From Strix aluco (taxonomy: Eukaryota > Chordata > Aves > Strigiformes > Strigidae), in NCBI RefSeq assembly GCF_031877795.1, contig NC_133931.1, positions 26,348,264 to 26,412,263 on the forward strand: a stretch of DNA of 64,000 nucleotides, read 5' to 3'. Below the pieces are notes generated by a model. The model saw nothing but the letters and a program-made list of their open reading frames with translations, was not told the DNA's origin and did no database searches. How positions within the stretch are numbered: position 1 is the first letter of the stretch; each line of letters begins with the position of its first letter. This document shows positions 34,001-47,600 of this stretch, one piece after another. The position numbers were made by a program, and so were the translations under genes.

Positions 34001-37000
34001 GAGAGGCAAGAAGCCTGCTGTGCAAATTGTTCTCTTTACACAAGTGTTACTTTCCTTGTGTCAATGGAAATGTCCATCACCGTTTATCCTGGCACTGGCC
34101 AGCAACAGCAGCAAAGCCAGAGGTCTCTTTTGTTTGTAATCTCTGCTGAACAGATGAATCATTGTTGTGCATCATTGGATCATTTCTGTTTTATAACACC
34201 CTGTTCATTTAATTACAAAAACCCAGCCTTGAGTGAATTAATTTGTCTTTTTCTTGTCCTCACATTCCTTTTGATATTTAGCATGTGATTTCCATGGAAA
34301 AACAGAAATACTGATCTGTGCCTGGGGCCAGCTAACATCAGGCCATAGGCTGTGTCCAGCACAGCACTTTTCGGGCACCAGCCACCATTTTGTAGATGGG
34401 CTCCTTTGAAACAGACCCCTCTTAATTATCCAGTTCACATCTGTCATTACCAACTTGCTGTTTCATCCTTCTACAAAAACAAAATAGTTCTGAAAAGTTT
34501 ATTAAGCCGAATCCTGTCTGTCTAATGTAAAGTTTAAAGCTTTCCTGTTTTTTTTTTTTGTGAGATTACCTGGGTACACCCTACCCAAACTAGCTCAGGC
34601 AGCTCAGCAGCTGCCTTCAAACCAGGAGATGACTATGTATCAGTGGTGCTGTGCTTCAGGTGTTCACCATACAAAAATCTCCAGAGAATACATTAAAATG
34701 AAAAGCATGTATTACCCATTGTATTGTCTAACTATATCAAACCCCAAAAGAGCAAAGAACCTCAGGCTCACCAAGATCAACAGGGATCCTCCCCAGACTT
34801 TGCAATGAGGCTGAAATTGTACCCATCCACCATGTGTGCAGTGTGTACAGTGGAAAGTATTCTCCATAGGAGCTGCAAACAAAGGGAAACTGTGGCTGGG
34901 ATAAACCCAACGACCATGAAATAGCTCATCCTCAGTTGTGAGTCTTTGAAGATATTGCACTGCAGTATCTGCTGTCTTTCTAGTTTGCTTTTTTATTCAT
35001 GGAACTTCTTGTATTAGCTGTGAATTTCTTTGGCTTAATGTAGTAGTAAGGAGTAATCCTCAACATGCAGCTGGTGAAAAAATAACAGTGGTAATGATGG
35101 CCTGGACAGAACTATAGAGTTGTAAAGCTAAACAGAAAGTAGCCAGTGGGGTAGAAAACTTCACTGATGCCCAAATATACATACTGATATTGGAACTAAG
35201 ATGGTATTTTGTGTCCCTGCTCTGAGCTCCCAGGGACCAACACAGCATGTGCTCCTGCTACACTGGTGGATGCAGGTTATTGCACTACATGTCCCTCCCC
35301 TCCAAGCCTCCCTCTGAGCCATGACCCAGGCTCTCGCAACAGCAAAAGGGGAAGCAAGGACCATGGTGAGCTGCACTGCACCAGCTAGCCTGGGTTTTAG
35401 GAAGAACTCCTAACTGTCAGGGTGGCACTGAAGCTGTACACTTTGAGTACTGATTTCTGTGAGTGACATACACATGAAAAGAAGTATCTTCCAACTGCTT
35501 CCCCACTGACTGCAATGTCCTGTGTTATCTACCAGGTCTGGGTTTCTTTGGGACTGATGTAGAGACCTTTCTGCTAAACTTCTGCAAAGCAGATCGTCTC
35601 ACTGACCAGCCCCATGGCCTCTATTCACAGGGCATTGCAGCTTAGAGAGGTTTGCTTGCTGATCCCCAGCCAGGGTTGGGACTCTACATTTTTCCATTAA
35701 AGAGAAAAAAATATTTTGAGTGTGGCTGATTTTTAACAGAGAAAACAAAACCCCAAGAAAATGTTGTATGTAAAAACTTTTGTAAACAAAATGTGTTTTG
35801 GAGTTTAATTGAGGCTTTGCATGCACATACTAATGTCAAGCTTAATTTACTGTGCTTTGTTGCTTGAAAAAACATGGGAGAAGCATCCTTCTGCATGTTA
35901 GCTATTATTTTAAACGGGGACTCTGTTAGTAGGGCGTTGAACCTTAGCTCATTGCAGGCCAGGGGAAAATAAATCCCTTCACCTGTGTGTCTCTATTTTT
36001 ATTCCTACCTTTGCAGGTCTACTTAAAGCAGGAGGTCCTGGGTCAGGCAGTGCCTAACTGCATGTCTGTACAGTACTTAAGTGTTTTATAATAACATGAT
36101 TGATAACTCTATACATTTCAGAAGGAGCAATCAAGGTTGTTGAGTTCGTCTTTATGATTCAGCCACTGCCTTAACATTATTAACCAAAGTCATGCCTACC
36201 CCTGCACCAGGCAGTGGTGGAACAGCAACGAGGGAGTTCTCTCCTCTGGCTCTCCAGGACCGCGGTGGGGCTCCTCCTTTCCTGTGTCTCAAACAGCAGA
36301 AGATATTCATCTTGGGAAGTGATGTATCCTTCTGGATCCCATAACCAGGTGCCAGACCTTTCATGCTGTTTAGTGGGAAGTTTTGATTGCATGTTGCAAG
36401 AAATCACAAGGCAAGCTAGAAACGTCAGACAGTACAAGTCACCTTTACAGCTTTCCAGAACTTCGTACCACAGTGTGCCTCCAAGGAAAGACCAGAAGCG
36501 TAGTCAGACTAGTGAAGGACTTTATCTTTCATTCAAAGACAAACACCCAACTCTCTGAAATATGAACAGTTTTACACAGTCTTGCAAAAACCAAAACTGT
36601 AGGAAAAAAATGTCTAGCTTCATTGAGCCCTGTGGCCAATTTGCTGCTCTGGAGGAGGCTTTCCTGACCTCTTGAACCAGGTCATGCCTCATCCCACAGC
36701 AAATTGTACAGAGCTCCCTTGTACCTTGTGCCTGGGATGTGTCCCATCACTCTCCTTCACCCTGCCCATCATGACCCATGCTGGGCTCTGCACCGTGGAG
36801 AGGAGCCAGTGGTAAAGAAGTTGCTGTCTGTGGCCAAAACAGCTTTAGCCCTTGCAGTGTCTCTTTGCTTGCTTCTCTCCATCTCGGTCTCTTTTCGTTT
36901 ATCAACTCCTTTCTCGGAGTGTGGTAGGGAATCCCAGGGCAGCACCCTTCTCTGGGTAGCTCACTCCGACCTGCCTCCCCAGCCCCTCCATCACTCTGTT

Positions 37001-38587
37001 CCCTTTCTCCCAGGGGATGTGCTGTGGCTGAGGTGAAAAGTGCAAACGAAATCTTTGTTAACATTTTGGGAGCACATTACTCTATATGTTTGTACGTAAA
37101 CTCTTGGAGTTTCACCAAGTTAACTCTGTGTCCTGATTAACACAACCACTGCTGGGACTATTGCTTCATTTCACAGATAAGATCACTATTTACTAGTGAG
37201 TCTTCTTCTGATTTGTTTTTTGTTACATGTACTTATTCTGGATCAGTTTGTAATGTTACTTTATTTTTCCTTGTCAGGAGGTAAACACAGCTACAGACTC
37301 CAATTATGTGTGTCCTCGCCTACAGTCCAGGGACACTGTCATAAATGATACCCCACAGCTGGGGCAGGTCAGAATCCATAGCTCTGGATTTTGAGATTGC
37401 TCAACCACACAGATTTGGCAATGTGTTGTGGGAAGAGACCCCTTTTCTTAAGTCATAAATACCATCAAACATGTATTGAGCTATGGCATTGAAAAAAATG
37501 CAAAGAAATGTGCCTGAGACCTCTGTGAACAGCAGCAAAACAGATCACTATCTCCCATGGAGAGAACAACAGCCATCTCCATACCTACCTGAATGTGTGG
37601 AAAGCACAATAGCAAGAAGTTTATTGAAAAAGCAGGCACTCATAAGTACATTCTGCCTGATTTTGTGCTTTTGCCAATCCAACTAGTCAGTTCTTCAGTC
37701 ATTTCTCATCTCTTCACATAGGACAATAAGGAAACAATGGTTTCTCTGTCTAGTCAGAAAATTTAATCTAATTAAGCATCTAGCATGCTCTGTCTTCAAA
37801 GGAGAGGTTTTCTGTCATTCAGATGTCCTTGGCCATATAAAGGAAAGATTTGACAGTGTACACCATAATACTGGCTGAATGTTATCAACCAGCTATTGTG
37901 GTGTCTAACATAAATCCATAGTGTTCCCCATTACCCATTAGGCACTCCCATTTAAAATGTTTGGCCACACTAGAGAGAACTGAAAGCCAGCAGGAGGTGT
38001 GTCTTCTTAAACATCATGCTTTCAGGCTGTAATAGCTAAGAAGTAGAGTCTGAAGTGCTGTGGGAAGGAGGCAGGAGCAGCCATGAAATGCTGAGTTCTC
38101 CCTACTATATTAGGTAACATGGAAGTGGAGAAAGCTGTGCAGGATTACTAGTAGGATGAAGAATGGTATGTTTCTCTCTTGCCTGCTTTGCTATATTTCT
38201 CTGTTGTACATATCCCAAGCAATTTATGACCAAGTTTTAAATTCTGTGTGGAAAGTGGTTAGCTCAAGGCTGATGACAAGATATAACACATCTGACCTCC
38301 ACATCAATGGTTCTCTTACAGTTCAGGCTGGTGCTGAACAGAAGGTGTCGACCTGTGGTCTGTGCAGAGGAATTAGTGAACTGAGATGTGGCACCCTGAA
38401 TATACTTTTTACAATATAGATGTCTACAGCTCAAAATCACTGCCCTCATCAAAGCCAACAAATCTGTAGGAAGAGATGCCAAAGAATAAATGAGAATGGG
38501 AAATTAATTATCCTCTAACCCTTAGAAACTAGTCTTGCTTCAAATAAATTACAGTACAGGCAAAGTTGGAGGTACTATGGTTCCCCA
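31021..38587. other. Intergenic, no gene recognised
   Basis: Contains a 200-codon minus-strand frame (31453-32055, see findings), a T-run near 34550 and many short frames. No known mobile element is identifiable with confidence, although the T/A-rich 31500-31800 stretch resembles old reptile-type interspersed repeats. Confidence 0.5.
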
Positions 38588-39702
38588 TAGAATTCTCATA
38601 GAAAAACTGGCTGCTCATGGCCTGGACGAGTGAACGGTCCACTGGGTCAAGCACTGGCTGGATGGACGGTCCCAGAGAGTGGTGGTCAATGGACCTAAAC
38701 CCAGCTGGCGGCCGGTCACAAGTGGTGTTCCTCAGGGCTTGGTGTTGGGACCATTTCTGTTTAACATCTTTATTGATGATCTTGATAAGGACATAGAGTG
38801 TATCACCAGTAAGTTCACAGATGACACCAAGTTAAGCGGGAGTGTCGATCTGCATGAGGATAGGGAGGCTCTACAGAGAGACTTGGATAGATTGGATCAG
38901 TGGGCCAACGTTAACGGGATGACCTTCAACAAGGCCAAGTGCCAGGTCCTGCACTTGGGCCACAACAACCCCATGCATCGCTACAGGCTTGGGGAGGTGT
39001 GGCTGGAGAGCTGTCTGGAAGAAAAGGATCTGGGGGTTCTAACTGACAAGCAGCTGAACATGAGCCAGCAGTGTGCCCAGGTGGCCAAGAAAGCCAACGG
39101 CATCCTGGCTTGTATTAGAAATAGTTTGACCAGCAGAAGTAGGGAGGTGATAGTCCCCCTGTACTCTGCACTGGTGAGGCCACACCTGGAGTATTGTGTC
39201 CAGTTTTGGGCACCTCAATATGAGAGAGATATCGAGGTGCTGGAGCGAGTGCAGAGGAGGGCAACGAAGCTGGTGAAGGGCCTGGAGAATAAATCCTATG
39301 AGGAGCAATTGAAGGAGCTGGGACTGTTCAGTTTGAGGAAGAGAAGGCTGAGGGGAAACCTCATCACTCTCTACAGCTACCTGGAAGGACATTGTAGAGA
39401 GGTTGGTGCTGGTCTCTTCTCACAGGTGATTAGTGACAGAACAAGGGGGGAACGGCTTTAAACTGCAACAGGGGAGGTTCAGACTGGACATTAGGAAAAA
39501 AATTTTCACAGAAAGAGTGGTCAGACAGTGGAATAGGCTGCCCAGGGAGGTGGTGGAGTCACCATCCCTGGATGTGTTTAAGGGTCATTTAGATGAGATG
39601 TTGGGGGATATGGTGTAGGGGAGAACTTGTAGAGTAGGGCTGATGGCTGGACTCGATGATCCCAAGGGTCTTTTCCAACCTGAATGTTTCTATGATTCTA
39701 TG
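38588..39702 (+). mobile_element. CR1 LINE, 5'-truncated
   Basis: About 1.1 kb of CR1 on the plus strand, truncated at nearly the same place as the 4.1-kb copy (AGAATTCTCATAGAAAAACT at the left, versus ACAGCATTCTCCTGG). The right end is the CR1 3' UTR and tail TTTCTATGATTCTATGA. The 3' UTR differs from the 4.1-kb copy, so it is another subfamily. Confidence 0.95.
38679..39618 (+). pseudogene. CR1 ORF2 fragment, frameshifted
   Basis: A 260-codon frame (38679-39461) with [20 protein letters not shown], the catalytic motif FTDD with both aspartates kept (38820-38825), [12 protein letters not shown] and [15 protein letters not shown] is followed by a second frame (39433-39618) with RFRLDIRKK and [15 protein letters not shown]. 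The shift falls at a run of six G at about 39445-39450, where related copies have fewer. The N-terminal half of ORF2 is missing. Confidence 0.9.
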
Positions 39703-42339
39703 ATACTACAGCACCCTGAAAAGAATGATGACTGGATCTTGTTGCTGTCAGCCTCATCCTTATCTTGTAATCTGCCTGAAATCAGCATCACACCAACTAT
39801 GAGAAGTAGCTTGTTAGTATGTCATTGATCACCATTTTCAATGGTGCTTTAACAGCTGCTGTGGAGAGGAACATAGCATGTGAAGGTACATTATCTGCTC
39901 ATTATTAACACCAGGCAAATGAGCACTGTTTTCCTGCACGTGTAAATGCAAGGAGGTTCTCAGTGCTCTTCAACATGTAATATGTCTCTCTGCTGTCTCC
40001 AAATCCAGTGAGGCATATCTTTCCAGTGCCTCCAGCTGAATCAGAAAAAATGGGCAATAAAGTGTTGCTACAAAAGGTAGCAACAAGTAGCCCTTATTGC
40101 AGCTGTTGCCAACTGACGAGTCTTTAGAGACTGGCAATCCAGTGCTGTATCTTCAGTGTGCATTAGTCACTTGGCATGGCAGAAGTCTTGGACACTCTCC
40201 TTTTTTCTGAATGGTGCAAAAAAGATGGAGCTCCCCAGTTAGAAATTTTCAGCTCACTAGCATTAGGAAATGCCTCATCGTGTCCTTGACAGTGTTTGAG
40301 TAAATAGCTGTTAATGTATGTTGGTGCCAGGATGAAATTTGGTCAGATGAGGAAAGAGACTGTATGTTTTGGTTGCTTGAAATATGAGGAAGCTGGATTA
40401 GGGTGAACTCAGGCAGACAAACCCAATCTTTCTGACAAAGCAGATCCACCCCATCAGGAGTTGAGATTTGCTTCCTTTGCCTGACTGGTTGAACAAAAAT
40501 TTTTGTAAGATGACCTGAAGCACATATGTGGACCTCTGTGAAGAGAGTCCATTCAGCACACTGTCTCATGCTCTGTCATGTATGTAGTCATTCATGTATG
40601 CTGACATCTCAAAAGTGCTCACGAATGACTAAGGCAGGGAATGGACAGAGGCATTGCTCTAGCATAGATTTGTTTCAGTTCCCTAAATCTAGGCTTAATT
40701 GATGTGGGTTCATCTTTTCCTCCCAGCTGAGTTACACACACATGGCTACTCAGATACCTGCTGAAATACAAAGCCCCTTAAAATGTTCTTCTCACCATGG
40801 ACTCACAAACTAACATGAAAAGTCCCCTCTTTACCAGTCTCTCCTTCCTTCTGACACTACCAAAACATAGAGTATGCTACCCATGTCTCTGGACAGTGGC
40901 AGTGTTGTGATGGAAAAACACTGGGAGGAAACATAGATCATCTTTCTCATACAGTAGGTCACTTTTCAAATAAGTTATATTTTCCTGGGTCTCTTATGTT
41001 TGGAACAATAATTGTTTTTGTCTACACACAACGTTAAAATGAGCAGTAATATTCTCAAGTCATCAGCTGCATCAAAGCTTGCAAGTTGCGATTTTGGAAT
41101 TGTCATTTATCTTACTTGTCCCATTAATCTTATTGCATGCATCTCTCTAGCAAGACATTTAACTTTGAAACTTGTTCATACATTAGTTATTTTAATAAAT
41201 CAACTTATTTAACATATATCAAGCTGTGATATAGTTATTTCAATAACAATTCATTTAATGACACAATTTGCAGTTTCAACAGGAAATTAATAGCAAAACT
41301 GCTAAAAGTAAAAACAGAATCCTCATTACAAAATACCAGAACTGACAATAAATAAGTAGCTGGATGAAGAAAATATTGTGAAAGGGCAGGGCAATCCAAA
41401 CCAGCTTTTTCCTTGATAAAATGTGTTGTGTCAAATTTGAGGAGATCATTGTGTCTAATCTTGTTCAGTGCTTTTCTGTATTAATGAACTTTTTCCAATG
41501 TGCTATACAAATTGTCGAGTCTTTGAGGATATTAAATTCTAATTGTCACAGGCTATTGTGCACTGCAGATTCAAAGCTGGACTCAAAAGTATCTGGTTAT
41601 AGTAGTAACTTTTGTAAAGATCTTTTAGATCATTAACATTAACTTTCCAAAATACATAATGCATACAAAACACGCAAGCACTACAGATGTGGCTGTGCTT
41701 TTACATAGTCCTAATAGGCAGAATTCCCTGTAATTTCATTAAATTTACACTGCAGAACTGAAGACAATGAGAATTTTGAGTGAAATGAAACTATGGGATG
41801 TGGACCATGGTAATTAGATAGAGGAATACCTCTTGGCCTTTTGATCATGCCTTTTATCTATCTGTTTTTTCCAAAATGATGAAAACCACCAAGCAGCATG
41901 CAATATTTCATAGTCAGGATATCTGAAATGTAGATATCTTTTCCTAGCATCAGTATTGTTTTTTTAAATTCTACTTTCTTAGCTATAGTTTGATCTACAA
42001 AGTACAATGAAATAATCACAGATTACAGATGTAACATTGAATTCTGTCAATACACCTCAACAACATGTTCAATGGCTTTATAAATTTTTCCTACATCAAT
42101 GAATGACATTTTGTTAGCTAAAATTGTGTATTCAAGGAAAACATTGTGAATAGTCAGCATATATACAGCTGTGCATGAGTACTTGGGCATATTGTCAACA
42201 AAGTTACGCAGGTAGATGTCTTTGACGTCTCCTGTTTTGATGCCTTTGAGTTTACAGCATCAGACATCACATGGATGTGCTTAAAGTTAAGTGTTGTCTG
42301 AGACTTACAGTTTCTATGATCTAATGATAAAGGAGTCTA
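39703..42339. other. Intergenic, no gene recognised
   Basis: AT-rich, with short random frames. No recognised element. Confidence 0.55.
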
Positions 42340-42577
42340 TCACAGAATCACAGAATCATCTAGGTTGGAAGGGACCTTGAAGATCATCTAGTCCAACCAT
42401 TAACCTAACACTGACCGTTCCCAACTACACCATATCCCTCAGCGCTATGTCGACCCGACTCTTAAACACCTCCAGGGATGGGGACTCCATCACCTCCCTG
42501 GGCAGCCCATTCCAACGCCTAACAACCCAATCTGTAAAGAAATGCTTCCTAATATCTAGTCTAAACCTTCCCTGGCC
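42340..42577 (-). mobile_element. CR1 3'-end fragment, antisense
   Basis: The plus strand starts TCACAGAATCACAGAATCAT (two tail octamers) and continues through the 3' UTR to CTAAACCTTCCCTGG. It matches the reverse complement of the last 240 bp of the 4.1-kb copy at nearly every position, including the terminal codons around [15 protein letters not shown], so both belong to one subfamily. Confidence 0.95.
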
Positions 42578-44034
42578 TTGCAAAAATATTGAGTGGTCTA
42601 AAAAACCAACAATACTTTCAAAATAACAAATTTTGTGAGAGAAACAGCACACATGGATATAGCCCTTTTATAACTTATTTTTAGCACAAGCATTTTCTAA
42701 CTTCTAGGCTTTAAAGGAAATTTCTGTTAGGAAGAAAAAGACATTTCCAATGAGCAGACGTTTGACCCATCCTCATGTTTGTAAATACAGAGATTACCAT
42801 AAAATGTTCTTGTTTATCAAACAGTCACATCTTCCTGAGAGCTGTTTGACTTGCTTTTAATTCTGCAATGGCTCAGTGTTCACAAGCTGGGAAGAGTTTA
42901 CTCCCTTGTCTTCTGTTTTACAGAACCTGAGGAGCCAAATCATGTCAGGTGGTGACAGAAACCTTCTCCAGACCTCCTCACACAAACGACATCCATCCAG
43001 CTCCCTCACTTCCACCTCTTGATTTTTCATATTGTGTAGAGCTGTAACAGGGAATATGAAAATGAGAAACAATGCCAAATCCCCATCCCCAACCTTGCAG
43101 TCTGAAGAGGAATTTTTCCAAACCACCAGACACACCTAGCATAGATCTGCCTGGCCCTGGTGGACCTGCACCCCTGTACCATCCACAGTGCAAATCAACC
43201 AATTTTACTGGTAAAATCCTCAGGCAGTTACAGTGTCCCTGACCTGTGATCCCATGAGGTGCACACCATGGCCATGACCCACATGGGAGCTCTCCAGTGC
43301 CTTTGGAAAAGTCACCACCACCCTCCTTCCGTCACACCATACTCAAGAGGGTCCAACTGTAAAAAACCTACATCTTCTTTTTGCCTGTTTCTAGTCACCT
43401 GTAGACCAGAATGTGCCGCCTATATTTAATGAAAAAATAAAACTGTCCTCATTATGCTACATTTAAAGTCCATGGGGAGCTTTGCTGCTGTAACATAGAA
43501 AGGACGGTGTTGCTTCTTTTCCTCTGTGTTGGAGTTGCCACCACTGCACTGCTGCCCTTGAAACCACAGCACTAAGTCAAAGCCTTTAAATCAGAAGGGT
43601 CTGTGCACTAGCAAACAAATACCAATGGGCACTAAAGGAAACACTTCTGAGCAGTCACAAGACCAAGGAAAATAAAGATAATATTGCAGATGAAAGGGAG
43701 GGCATCATTATGCTGCTGGGTGTTTTTTGGTGCCGATTTATATTTAGCCTACTTAAATAAACTGCAATGGTTGTTCTGCGAATGCAGAAATGGATTGAAA
43801 GTTTCCATCTGATTAAATAAGGAGAAGAAATTACCCTGTGGCTAGTCTGTACATTCACTGATCAACAATGAAATCTCAATGGAAACTAGTGACCTGCCAC
43901 TGTCAACACAGAACCAATTTGAATTGAGCTTGAAGGGGGCAGTCATGCAAGCACCACTTTGGACATTTATTTAACACCACTTTAAAGCACAGCTCTCTGT
44001 CCAGCTCGCACTGTTTTCTGTGTAGTTTTGGGTG
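42578..44034. other. Intergenic, no gene recognised
   Basis: Short frames only. No element recognised before the LTR. Confidence 0.55.
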
Positions 44035-44238
44035 TGTGGTGGTTTGACCTTGGCTAAATGCCAGGTAGCCACCAAGTTGCTCTATCACTTCCCCCCCCTT
44101 CCCCTTTTTTCTCAACAGAGCAAAGAGGGGAAAGAATATAAGACAGCCAACCCTTGTGGGTAAAACAAAAGCAGTTTTAATATAAGCAAAGCGAAGCAAA
44201 GGTCCACGCGTGGAAGCAAAAAAAAAAAAGAAAACAGA

Positions 44239-44244
44239 TTTATT
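44239..44244 (-). terminator. Polyadenylation signal of the solo LTR
   Basis: TTTATT on the plus strand, AATAAA on the minus strand (GAGAATAAATCTG), about 125 bp downstream of the TATA box in the element's orientation. Confidence 0.75.
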
Positions 44245-44361
44245 CTCTACTTCCCATGAACAGGCGATGTCGGGCCTTCTCAGGAAGCAGGGCTCTGATA
44301 CGCGTAGTGGTTGCCTCGGAGGATCAAGGGTGACCCCCCCTCCTTCCTCCTTTCTCCCAGC

Positions 44362-44367
44362 TTTATA
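44362..44367 (-). promoter_or_regulatory. TATA box of the solo LTR
   Basis: TTTATA on the plus strand, TATAAA in the element's own orientation, in the context CAGTATAAAGCTGGGAGA. It is upstream of the LTR polyadenylation signal, as expected for U3. Confidence 0.75.
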
Positions 44368-44637
44368 CTGAGCAGACGTCATATGGTATGGAATATCCCT
44401 TTGGTCAGTTCGGGTCAGCTGTCCTGGTTGTGTCCCCTCCCAAGATCTTGCCCACCCCGTCCCACTGGGGGGGGGAAATGTCAGAAAGAGCCTTGGTGCT
44501 GTGTAAGCACTACTCAGCAGTAGCCACAACACCAGTGTGCTATCGACACCCTGCCAGCTCCCAACATAAAACACAGCACCATGAGGGCTGCTACAGGGGA
44601 AAACCAATTCCGGCTCAGCCAGACCCAGTACAGGGTG

Positions 44638-47600
44638 ACACATGTTTGCTTTGGCTATATGTGTAGGTTGAACAGGACCAGTTTATGCTCAAACTGTTGT
44701 ACAGCCAGGTGGATGCCCTGTGCCCTGGGGCTTGGATGAATAATCCCCCAAGGGGACATCAGGCAGGTTGGGAGATGGTATGGTTAGGGGGCATTTCCCG
44801 ATTCAGGCAACCTGGATCTGGAGAGAAAAGGGGTTGGTAATGTGGACACCAGCCACTCCAGGCTAGCAGGCTCCAGCCTGGGAAAGCAGCCTGAGAAGCA
44901 TGTCCTCTGGATGCAAACACTCGCAGCCGCCTTGTGAGGCAGAGCCCAGCTCTGTGATGTTCTTCAGTCCCAGCTCAGTGCCAGCCACAACAGAACGGGG
45001 TAGGCTACTTCCACAGCCACCCCTGTGTCCAGCTGCTATCTCCCCTTGAAACCATTCACCTCTTTTTTTTCCCATCCAAGCACCTTGGGAAATCTGAAGC
45101 TGACAGCACTTCACCCACCTTAGGAAGACCCAGGGGACTTCTGTGTTTATCAGTGGGGCTCTTGGCATAAAAAGATAAGCTTCAGTCTAAGCCCTTCCAA
45201 GCTGGAATTCCTGACATGTGTTGTCTTGCATGTTGGGTTAAAAAGATAGTTGAAAAAAATTAGGTAACTGCAGATTTAACATCTTGCTAAATTTTGCCCT
45301 CTTTTGCAACTTCTTTCCCTAAACAGAGCATTGGTAATGCTGAAAATACAGTCCCAGAAGAATTTACAGTATAATATTCCGCTCTCTGCTTCCCTCCAGG
45401 CAGAAACTGGACGGAGGGAGATGTATTTAACCCATACAAAAAATTTTAACATAAACAATATAAACAGCCAACTATCCTCCCACTGGTTGCTCAGAAACCA
45501 TGAATTATCCTTTATTTCAAGATTCATTAACATGTGAAAAATGTTCAATACTGCTCGCTTAGTTTAGGAGGAAGTTTTTGTTGGTTCTGTCTTTTCTGGA
45601 AATGTAAGAATACTTTGTTTTCTCCTCCCAACATTTATTGGCTCTTTGAATTCCATTACTAGATTCAAAGGAAGACAGAAAAGCAAGGCTGCTCGGAGGT
45701 AACTTTTCCATGCCTTTTTGCAGGATCTGCATATTTTCCATGCTCTTAAATCTCTACATTTTCTCGTTAGAAACACAAAATCTTTCTCCTTTGGAGGTGA
45801 TTGGCTGAAGAAGTCTCTGAGATCTCTCTCAGGCTGTTTCCTGCCTGATTAGGAACTGTGATTAAAAAAACCTAACAATCTCTTTGGTTCCAGATTTTCT
45901 TATTTAAGTTTCTTTACTTAAGATTTACTTTTTAAATTTCGTTATTTTGGTTGCCTTTTTTGGCCATCATTTTTATCAGCTTTGTAAACTCTCTGGACCA
46001 TTTGAATCTCCTGACTTTTACAGTCATCTCCATCTCAGCTCAGTATCTGCATTATTTTTTGTATTTTTATCTGCATTTTTTCTGCATTTACTGTTTGCAG
46101 GTGCAGAGCCTGGAGGTGCAGGGCTCTTGCTTCTAACCCTACTTTCTGCCATCAGCTGCTGGTGGCAGTACCAGCGCAGCTCCCTGTGCTTTGATATCTT
46201 CAAAATAAAGTCTGGTGCAGGGGTAATGCTGGATGTCACAAAATCAGAACTGTAGTAGCCATGTGTGCAGCCAACACCCAGAGACCAAGGAAGGGAAAAA
46301 AAAAAATCAGTCTTTTTCTTCCTTTGTAGTATTGTGTGACAGTAGGAGTTGATTTACAAAATTTTTGGTTGCTCTGCCTCTGCCTTTCCCTAGCTGGAGA
46401 AGAGATGAGTGACAACCGGTGAGGGTACAAGGGAGGAGGGAGGAGAAGGCTTCTCTTCTTCACTATGACATCTGATTACTTCCATTCACAAACACAAGTT
46501 TAGGGGAAATCATGCTGAAGTTTGGGGAGCCTTAAATGTATCTTGGTTTGTGAATGCCGCTAAAGCTGGCATTATAGGTACAACATCTCCAGGAATCAGT
46601 GTGCGTCAGATTCCTCTGGAGTTGCTTTTAATGCTGGATGAGTTTCAGGAGAAATTAGCATGTTTTATTCTACATCAGCAAGCTAAGACTGATGTTTTAA
46701 CCACTGCAATTGCAAGTACTGTGGCAAAAGAAAAGCATCAAGTAAGAATATGCATTTATAGATCCTGTTTAGCAGCAAGGCTCCTCCTTAGTTGCTCTGG
46801 TGCTTTATTTAGCTTGCAGAAGCTAGGCTCAAACTTCTTCTTTCCCCTGCAATTTCCAGTGTTACTTAGAGACCCCGGGTTTTTTTATGTCCTTTCCTCT
46901 GTTAAAGGTGGAACTCCTTTGCCTTGGTTCTTTGATTCACTCTTCAAAGCCTTTCTTGGTTTTAGTTTCTTTCCATCGCTGACAACTGGGGAGAGGAGGA
47001 TTGCTCCCCCCACTTTGGGGACTTCTCTGAATCTGCAGTTCCTGTGGATTTCTTAATTAGAACATTTCTGCCAGTCTGAGAAATTCACAAACCTTTCTAA
47101 ATCATCATGTTATTTTAGAACTCATTAGACAGTGACAATACTTACATATTTTTAACTCATGCCTCCCAGTTTGGTATTAGCTTTACAGTGCCCACACGTG
47201 ACAAACTAGTAGTAAAGATTATAGAAAATAACTGTCACAACCGAGATGGCTTTGAGAACTTTTTTTCTAAATTACCTTCTTCATCGTGGGAAAAACATTA
47301 AGCTACTTTGAGAGACTGGGTAATAACTCACAAATTGGCCTGTACATTGTCTGAAGAAGCTTTTGAGACAACGTCAAAGCATACGAGGTAGGAACAGTCT
47401 GTTCACTTCGAAAAAAAGCAGAGCTCTTTTTGCTAGCAGGTGAAGTGGAAATAGCTTCATACCATGGAAAATGAGGCCCTGACACTGTTGCGTTCCTGGA
47501 GTAAACTGCACTGTTATACTCATAAAAAAAAGGAACACAGGCTGTGAGTACAAGGAGCATGCTGACCTCATGGAATGCAACCCAGTTTGGCTGGGAGAGC

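Larger units (their letters stand above)
44035..44632 (-). mobile_element. Solo LTR of an endogenous retrovirus
   Basis: A 598-bp unit bounded by TG...CA. On the minus strand it begins TGTACTGGGTCTGGCTGAGC and ends GGTCAAACCACCACA. It is flanked by a perfect 5-bp direct repeat GGGTG (44030-44034 and 44633-44637). Inside on the minus strand are a TATA box (AGTATAAAGC) and, about 125 bp later, AATAAA, the expected U3-R order. There is no internal retroviral coding sequence, so it is a recombination relic. A 5-bp duplication is usual for ERV-L-type avian elements, but the class is inferred. Confidence 0.92.

Noticed and set aside
43903-44643. 246-codon minus-strand frame
   Set aside because: It spans the solo LTR, including its control region and A-run, has no similarity to any protein I know, and such LTRs do not encode it.
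46550-47056. 168-codon plus-strand frame
   Set aside because: No recognisable domain; one or so frames of this size are expected by chance in 64 kb read six ways. Same reasoning for 56922-57407 (161 codons) and 16526-16882 (118 codons).
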